From an uncultured Actinomycetes bacterium (GTDB taxonomy: Bacteria > Actinomycetota > Acidimicrobiia > Acidimicrobiales > Acidimicrobilacustridaceae), in NCBI GenBank assembly GCA_945957335.1, contig CAMFLJ010000034.1:1-17878 (forward strand): a stretch of 17,878 nucleotides of DNA, in the 5' to 3' direction. The notes under the pieces are model-generated. The model was not told the origin of the DNA, did not search any database, and was given only the letters and a program-made list of their open reading frames with translations. A program made the translations under genes and the position numbers. Of this stretch, positions 13,693-17,878 are shown piece after piece; position 1 is the stretch's first letter; every line of letters begins with the position of its first letter.

Positions 13693-15972
13693 TCAGCCCG
13701 CCAGCGGCCGACGGGCGACCCGCCGGGCCAGCAGCTCGTCGCCCTCGAAGAGCTCCACGGTGGCCACCACCACGGGGCCGCGGTGCACCACGTCGGGGGG
13801 CGGCGCCGGAACCGTGAGGTCCACCTTGCCCACCCTCGCGACCTCGTCGGCACCAACCTCACCGGCCCAGCCGACCTTGCGGAACGGCTCGTCCTCGCGG
13901 CCCTCCCACGCCACCGACACGACGGCCCGCAGGCCCTCGAGCGGCGTGCGGCGGTCGTTCACGACGTGGAGGTCGAGCGTCGTGCGGGTGCCGGGCCGCA
14001 GCGGGTCGGGCAGCTCGTCGAGCACGGCGATCACCGGAGCGCACGCGGCGACGAACGCGTCCCACGCCGGCTTGGGCCGTCGCTCGTGGTCGAGCAGCGC
14101 GGCGGTGACACCGGGTGCGGCGTCGGCCAGGGCGAAGGCGGCGAAGCCACCGGTGGGCCGGTACTTGAGCCGGCGCAGGGTCTCGACGTTGCGGGCCACG
14201 ACCTCGGCCTGGTGGGCCTGGGCCTCGGCCGCCCAGCCGTCGAGGGAGACGTGCAGGTCGGGGGGCACCCGGCGCCACACGGGCACGGCCTCGAGGGCGA
14301 AGCGGTCGGCCAGCTCGCCCCAGTCGAGGTCGGGCCAGCGCTCGGCCGCGTCGCCGTCGACGTCGAGGAGCTCGCCCGCGCCGGCGGGTGCCTGGGCGCC
14401 GAACTCGGCGACGAAGCGCCCGAGGCGGGGCCAGAGGCGCAGCAGCCGGCCGAGGTCGCGCGTGCGACCCCAGCGCCAGCCGGCCCAGAGGTGGGTCGAC
14501 GTGCCCGACAGCTGGGGGAGGTGGGGCCACACCCCGGTGTGGGGGATCACCGGCCGGCTCCCGTCGCTCGACGCCAGGGTCTCGGCCACCGAGCGGTCGA
14601 GCATCGTGCGGTTCCACGACGGCAGCACCTGGGCGGTGAGCCAGTGCAGGCGTGAGCGGCGCAGCTCTGCGGTGCCTCCACCGCGCCACGTGCGCGGGTC
14701 GCCGCCCCAGGGCTCGTGGTGGCCGCACCAGACGAGGAGCGAGGGGTGGTGGGCGAGCTCGTCGACGGCGTGGCGGGCCAGGTCGCGCGCGGCCGGCTTG
14801 GCCTGGCGCTGGAGCGCCCACTGGATGGGCAGGTCCTGCCAGAGCAGCACGCCGCGGCGGTCGGCCTCGTCGTAGAGCTCGGGCCGGGCGATGTGGCCGT
14901 GGACGCGGACGAGGTCGAGCCCGGCGTCCGCCGCCAGGGCGATGTCCGCGGCGACCTCGTCGGCGGTGGCGTCGGCGAGGAGCTCGCGGGTCGGGCCGAC
15001 GGAGACGCCCTTCAGGAAGAGGCGCTCGCCGTTGACCGTGGCGACGAAGTCGGACATGGCGACCTGGCGCAGGCCGGTTCGCCAGCGGTGCCCGTCGCTG
15101 ACCTCGTCGTCGACGAGCACGTCGACGCCCACGTCGTAGAGCGGCTGCCCGCCGAGCGCCCGCGGCCACCACAGCTCGGGATCGGGCACGGGCACCGTGA
15201 ACTCGATGCGGTTCTCGCCGGTGGCCAGCGAGTGCTCGCGCTCGACGACGGCGACGGCCCGGTCGAGCGCGGAGGGGGCGCTGATGTCGGCCCCGCCGAG
15301 CGGGCTCGCCGACGCGGCGACGGTGTCGACGGCTCGGGCCGCCCAGGTGCGGAGGGTGATGGTGCGGGGCTCGTCGCTGTCGAGCACCACGCGCACCGCC
15401 AGCGTGGCCTTCGACGCGTCGGCCTGCGGGCAGCGCAGCCGGCAGTGGCGCACCCGCACGGGCCCGGTGGTGTGGAGCAGCACCGGGCGCCAGATGCCGC
15501 CGGCGTTGGGCCCCCGCCCGAGCAGGGCCGAGCGTCCGAGGGCGCCGGTGAGGTCGCGGGTGCGGCCGGTGCCCACCGGGTCGCGTGCCACCTCGAGGGC
15601 GAGGAGGTGCTCGTCGCGCTCGCGCACGAGGCCGGTCACCTCGAACCAGTGCGGCACCGCGTAGCCCGAGGTGTCGCCGAGGTAGGTCCCGTCGAGCCAC
15701 ACGTCGGCGGCGGCCATCACCCCTTCGAGCACGAGGAAGGAGCGGTCACCGTCGTCGGGGCGGCAGCCCGAGGCGTCGAAGCGCGTGCGGTAGGCCAGCG
15801 GGCCGTCGTGGTCGGCGAAGGCTGCGGTCGAGCTCCAGTGGCCCGGCACCGGCACGCACTCCCAGCCGCTGTCGTCGAGCGCGTCGTCGGCGTAGCGGCC
15901 GTGGCGGTCGTCGTCGCCGGTGGCCGCGGCGCGCCACGAGCCGGACAGGTCGAGGGTGGTCCGGCGCGCCAT
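13693..15972 (-). CDS. Glycoside hydrolase family 2-like (beta-mannosidase-like) protein
   Basis: The 759-residue product has the GH2 order: an N-terminal sugar-binding jelly-roll (about 5-170, with G-H-W and A-D-V-W-L-D-G-T-Y-L-G), an Ig-like domain (about 172-305), a TIM barrel (about 310-620) and a C-terminal Ig-like domain. The barrel has W-C-G-H-H-E420-P-W, where E420 is the acid/base, and F-V-A-E523-F-G, where E523 is the nucleophile. The Asn that normally precedes the acid/base Glu is His419, and the usual G-x-N of the barrel entry reads G-V-S (322-324). There is no signal peptide, so it acts in the cytoplasm. ATG 15972 lies 8 bases after a TAGCGT box; the longer frame to 16233 runs through the divergent promoter region. 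Substrate cannot be told; activity may be altered. Confidence 0.82.
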   Translation of the reverse strand: MARRTTLDLSGSWRAAATGDDDRHGRYADDALDDSGWECVPVPGHWSSTAAFADHDGPLAYRTRFDASGCRPDDGDRSFLVLEGVMAAADVWLDGTYLGDTSGYAVPHWFEVTGLVRERDEHLLALEVARDPVGTGRTRDLTGALGRSALLGRGPNAGGIWRPVLLHTTGPVRVRHCRLRCPQADASKATLAVRVVLDSDEPRTITLRTWAARAVDTVAASASPLGGADISAPSALDRAVAVVEREHSLATGENRIEFTVPVPDPELWWPRALGGQPLYDVGVDVLVDDEVSDGHRWRTGLRQVAMSDFVATVNGERLFLKGVSVGPTRELLADATADEVAADIALAADAGLDLVRVHGHIARPELYDEADRRGVLLWQDLPIQWALQRQAKPAARDLARHAVDELAHHPSLLVWCGHHEPWGGDPRTWRGGGTAELRRSRLHWLTAQVLPSWNRTMLDRSVAETLASSDGSRPVIPHTGVWPHLPQLSGTSTHLWAGWRWGRTRDLGRLLRLWPRLGRFVAEFGAQAPAGAGELLDVDGDAAERWPDLDWGELADRFALEAVPVWRRVPPDLHVSLDGWAAEAQAHQAEVVARNVETLRRLKYRPTGGFAAFALADAAPGVTAALLDHERRPKPAWDAFVAACAPVIAVLDELPDPLRPGTRTTLDLHVVNDRRTPLEGLRAVVSVAWEGREDEPFRKVGWAGEVGADEVARVGKVDLTVPAPPPDVVHRGPVVVATVELFEGDELLARRVARRPLAG

Positions 15973-15980
15973 GGGCCGCC

Positions 15981-15986
15981 ACGCTA
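15981..15986 (-). promoter_or_regulatory. Putative -10 element (TAGCGT) for the glycoside hydrolase gene
   Basis: Minus-strand TAGCGT lies exactly 8 bases before ATG 15972, with no Shine-Dalgarno between. This is the third case of the same hexamer and spacing in the window. Confidence 0.5.
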
Positions 15987-16072
15987 CCCAGCGTCCCGCC
16001 GCCGCCGTCCGGCGGTCACGGCCGTGCGGGCAGCATGCCCACCCGGCCCGTCCCGGCCGGGGAAGAGGGCGG

Positions 16073-16078
16073 TAGGTT
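16073..16078 (+). promoter_or_regulatory. Putative -10 element (TAGGTT) for the AAA+ ATPase gene
   Basis: Plus-strand GGTAGGTTG resembles the TAGCGT boxes in sequence and flanks. Unlike those genes, this one has a leader of about 45 bases ending in a strong GGGGAGGAG ribosome site (16118-16126). It is divergent from the box for the glycoside hydrolase. Confidence 0.4.
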
Positions 16079-16132
16079 GAGGCCCGTTCGTCGCCGGGCC
16101 CCCTTCGCGGCCCGGCCGGGGAGGAGCCACCG

Positions 16133-17539
16133 ATGTCCGACCGTCCCACCACCCTCGGAGAGCTGCGTGCCTCGGGCTGGGAGAGCCGCCCGGTCAAGGA
16201 GGAGGTGCGCCGCAACGCGATCGAGCGCATCAAGGCCGGCGAGGCCCTCTTCCCGAACGTGCTCGGCTACGAGGACACCGTCCTCCCGCAGCTCGAGAAC
16301 GCGCTGCTGGCGGGCCACGACGTGATCTTCCTGGGCGAGCGGGGGCAGGCCAAGACCCGCATGATCCGCTCGCTCACCGGCCTGCTCGACGAGTGGATGC
16401 CCGTCGTCGCCGGCTCGGAGATCAACGACGACCCCTACAACCCCGTGTCGCGCCACGCCCGCGACCTCGTCGAGGAGATGGGGGAGCAGACCCCGATCGA
16501 CTGGGTGCACCGCGACGAGCGCTTCGGCGAGAAGCTCGCCACTCCCGACACCTCGATCGCCGACCTCATCGGCGAGGTCGACCCCATCAAGGTCGCCGAG
16601 GGCCGCTACCTCTCCGACGAGCTCACCCTCCACTACGGCCTCGTGCCCCGCACCAACCGCGGCATCTTCGCCATCAACGAGCTGCCCGACCTCGCGGAGC
16701 GCATCCAGGTCGGCCTGCTCAACGTGCTCGAGGAGCGCGACGTCCAGGTGCGTGGCTACAAGGTGCGCCTGCCGCTCGACGTGCTGCTCTTCGCCTCGGC
16801 CAACCCCGAGGACTACACGAACCGCGGCCGCATCATCACCCCGCTGAAGGACCGCTTCGGCGCCCAGATCCGCACCCACTACCCGCTCGACGTCGACACC
16901 GAGGTCACCATCGCGCTGCAGGAGGCCCGCCCGCTCGAGGCCCCCGGCGTCGAGGTCACCGTGCCGCCGTTCATGGCGGAGGTCGTGGCCGAGCTCTCCC
17001 AGCTGGCCCGCCGCAGCCCGCACATCAACCAGCGCTCGGGCGTGTCGGTGCGCCTCACCGTGTCGAACCTCGAGACCCTCGTGGCCAACGCCGCCCGCCG
17101 CACGCTCGTGCACGGCGAGTTCGACGTGGTGCCCCGCGTCTCCGACCTCGAGGCGCTGGCGTCGTCGACCGCCGGCAAGCTCGAGATCGAGACCATCGAG
17201 GAGGGTCGCGACGAGCAGATCGTCGAGCAGCTCCTGAAGGCCGCAATCCTGCAGGTGTTCCGCGAGCACATCGCGGTCGAGAACCTGCGCGACGTCGTCG
17301 ACGCCTTCGAGGGCGACCGCATCGTGCACGCCGGCGAGGACGTCACCTCGTCCGACTACCTCGAGCTCTTCGCCGACATCCCCGAGCTGCGGGCACCGGT
17401 CGACGCGCTCGTCGGCCCCGACGCCTCGGCCGCGCTCGTGGCCAGCGGCGTCGAGTTCGTGCTCGAGGGCCTGCACCTGTCGAAGCGGCTCAACAAGGAC
17501 GCCGTCGGCCCCCGCGCCCAGTACCGCGGCCGCAACTGA
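16133..17539 (+). CDS. MoxR/magnesium-chelatase-type AAA+ ATPase
   Basis: The 468-residue product is a cytoplasmic AAA+ ATPase. Walker A is G68-E-R-G-Q-A-K74-T. The Walker B position reads G-I-F-A-I-N182-E183, with Asn in place of the usual Asp; I recall this as typical of this actinobacterial branch. Sensor 1 is A-S-A-N224-P-E-D-Y, and R-I-I-T-P-L-K-D-R-F-G follows with the probable Arg finger. The C-terminal lid and helical region extend to 468. Annotated relatives are called magnesium chelatase or sigma-54-interacting, but no chlorophyll genes are here, so a MoxR-like chaperone role with a VWA-domain partner is more likely. No VWA gene follows within the window. ATG 16133 has GGGGAGGAG 6 bases upstream. 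Confidence 0.9.
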   Translation: MSDRPTTLGELRASGWESRPVKEEVRRNAIERIKAGEALFPNVLGYEDTVLPQLENALLAGHDVIFLGERGQAKTRMIRSLTGLLDEWMPVVAGSEINDDPYNPVSRHARDLVEEMGEQTPIDWVHRDERFGEKLATPDTSIADLIGEVDPIKVAEGRYLSDELTLHYGLVPRTNRGIFAINELPDLAERIQVGLLNVLEERDVQVRGYKVRLPLDVLLFASANPEDYTNRGRIITPLKDRFGAQIRTHYPLDVDTEVTIALQEARPLEAPGVEVTVPPFMAEVVAELSQLARRSPHINQRSGVSVRLTVSNLETLVANAARRTLVHGEFDVVPRVSDLEALASSTAGKLEIETIEEGRDEQIVEQLLKAAILQVFREHIAVENLRDVVDAFEGDRIVHAGEDVTSSDYLELFADIPELRAPVDALVGPDASAALVASGVEFVLEGLHLSKRLNKDAVGPRAQYRGRN

Positions 17540-17551
17540 CCGTTTCCATCT

Positions 17552-17600
17552 CTCATCGGCTCATGTCGTCAGGCATGCCCTGACGACGTGAGCCAATGAG
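17552..17600. terminator. Long bidirectional stem-loop between AAA+ gene and rpiA
   Basis: Bases 17552-17573 pair with 17579-17600 over 22 positions with one mismatch (17557/17595) and one G-T wobble (17564/17588), around the loop CATGC. It begins 12 bases after the AAA+ stop and ends 2 bases before the rpiA stop on the other strand, so it can terminate both convergent transcripts. No T-run follows. Confidence 0.75.
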
Positions 17601-17602
17601 GA

Positions 17603-17878
17603 TCAGCGCTGGTCGTTGACCAGCTCGCGCACGCCGTCGGCGCCGGCCACCACCACCCGCTCGACCATCGAGCCGGGGAAGATGCCGTGCTCGACGATGC
17701 CGGGCGTGGCCGAGAGCTGCGCGGCCAGCGCCACTGGGTCGGCGATCGAGCCGAAGTGGGCGTCCATGAGCAGGTTGCCGTTGTCGCTGCGCGCCTCGCG
17801 CGTGGTCACCGACGTGGCCCCCAGCGCCGTCACCCAGCCCACGACGGTGGCGGGGGCGAAGTCGATCACCTCGAGCGG
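17603..17878 (-). CDS. rpiA: Ribose-5-phosphate isomerase A, C-terminal part (partial)
   Basis: The frame is open from the window edge to a TGA at 17603-17605, giving the last 91 residues; the start lies beyond the window. The stretch R-S-D-N-G-N-L-L-M-D-A-H-F-G followed by I-A-D-P and P-G-I-V-E-H-G-I-F is the conserved C-terminal region of RpiA, where the D-N-G-N segment closes the active site. The enzyme interconverts ribose-5-phosphate and ribulose-5-phosphate in the pentose phosphate pathway. A GTG at 17869 is internal, because the conserved sequence continues upstream of it. It converges on the AAA+ gene across the shared stem-loop. Confidence 0.92.
   Translation of the reverse strand, partial: PLEVIDFAPATVVGWVTALGATSVTTREARSDNGNLLMDAHFGSIADPVALAAQLSATPGIVEHGIFPGSMVERVVVAGADGVRELVNDQR

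Noticed and set aside
13859..15700. 613-codon minus-strand ORF overlapping the glycoside hydrolase gene
   Set aside because: The product is almost only Arg, Ala, Pro and Gly with no domain pattern. It is the shifted frame of the GH2-like gene, which has recognisable catalytic motifs.
14716..16080. 454-codon plus-strand ORF opposite the glycoside hydrolase
   Set aside because: Same antisense pattern, with Gly/Val/Arg repeats and no family resemblance.

Overview
The window is very GC-rich, tightly packed, and has actinobacterial gene content: GTG starts, leaderless-looking promoters, a three-subunit actinobacterial succinate dehydrogenase, an ECF42 sigma/YCII pair, and a MoxR/Mg-chelatase-like ATPase. 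My inference is a high-GC actinobacterium, possibly class Acidimicrobiia. Nothing in the window proves the class. I see no rRNA, tRNA, CRISPR array, insertion sequence or phage gene, and no gene-free stretch longer than about 190 bases.

Layout. (1) 1-4558, plus strand: a cell-surface block. It holds the tail of a secreted protein, a DUF916 (WxL-interacting-type) membrane-anchored protein, a second membrane-anchored protein with a neocarzinostatin-like domain, a small lipoprotein, and a two-domain cell-wall enzyme (lytic transglycosylase-like plus NlpC/P60). (2) 4571-6740: an arsenic block. arsI (C-As lyase) and arsR are divergent around two matching palindromic operators. On the other side, an aquaporin gene and arsC overlap by 8 bp and converge on arsR. 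(3) 6841-8449, minus: an ECF42 sigma factor with its YCII/DGPF partner, behind a site that fits the published ECF42 promoter. (4) 8594-9895, minus: an atypical cytochrome P450. (5) 10029-13530, minus: sdhC-sdhA-sdhB. (6) 13693-15972, minus: a cytoplasmic family 2 glycoside hydrolase-like protein with an altered acid/base motif. (7) 16133-17539, plus: an AAA+ ATPase, facing the 3' part of rpiA across a 22-bp stem-loop.

How the parts work together. The arsenic block reads as one function. The aquaporin lacks the selectivity-filter Arg, as I recall for S. meliloti AqpS, which conducts methylarsenicals. ArsI removes the methyl group from trivalent organoarsenicals, ArsC reduces arsenate, and ArsR senses As(III). 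No ArsB/Acr3 pump is visible. The surface block looks like an actinobacterial relative of Firmicutes WxL loci.

A regulatory theme runs through the window. The hexamer TAGCGT lies exactly 8 nt before the chosen start codon of three unrelated genes and also lies upstream of the sdh operon, which suggests a -10 element driving leaderless mRNAs.
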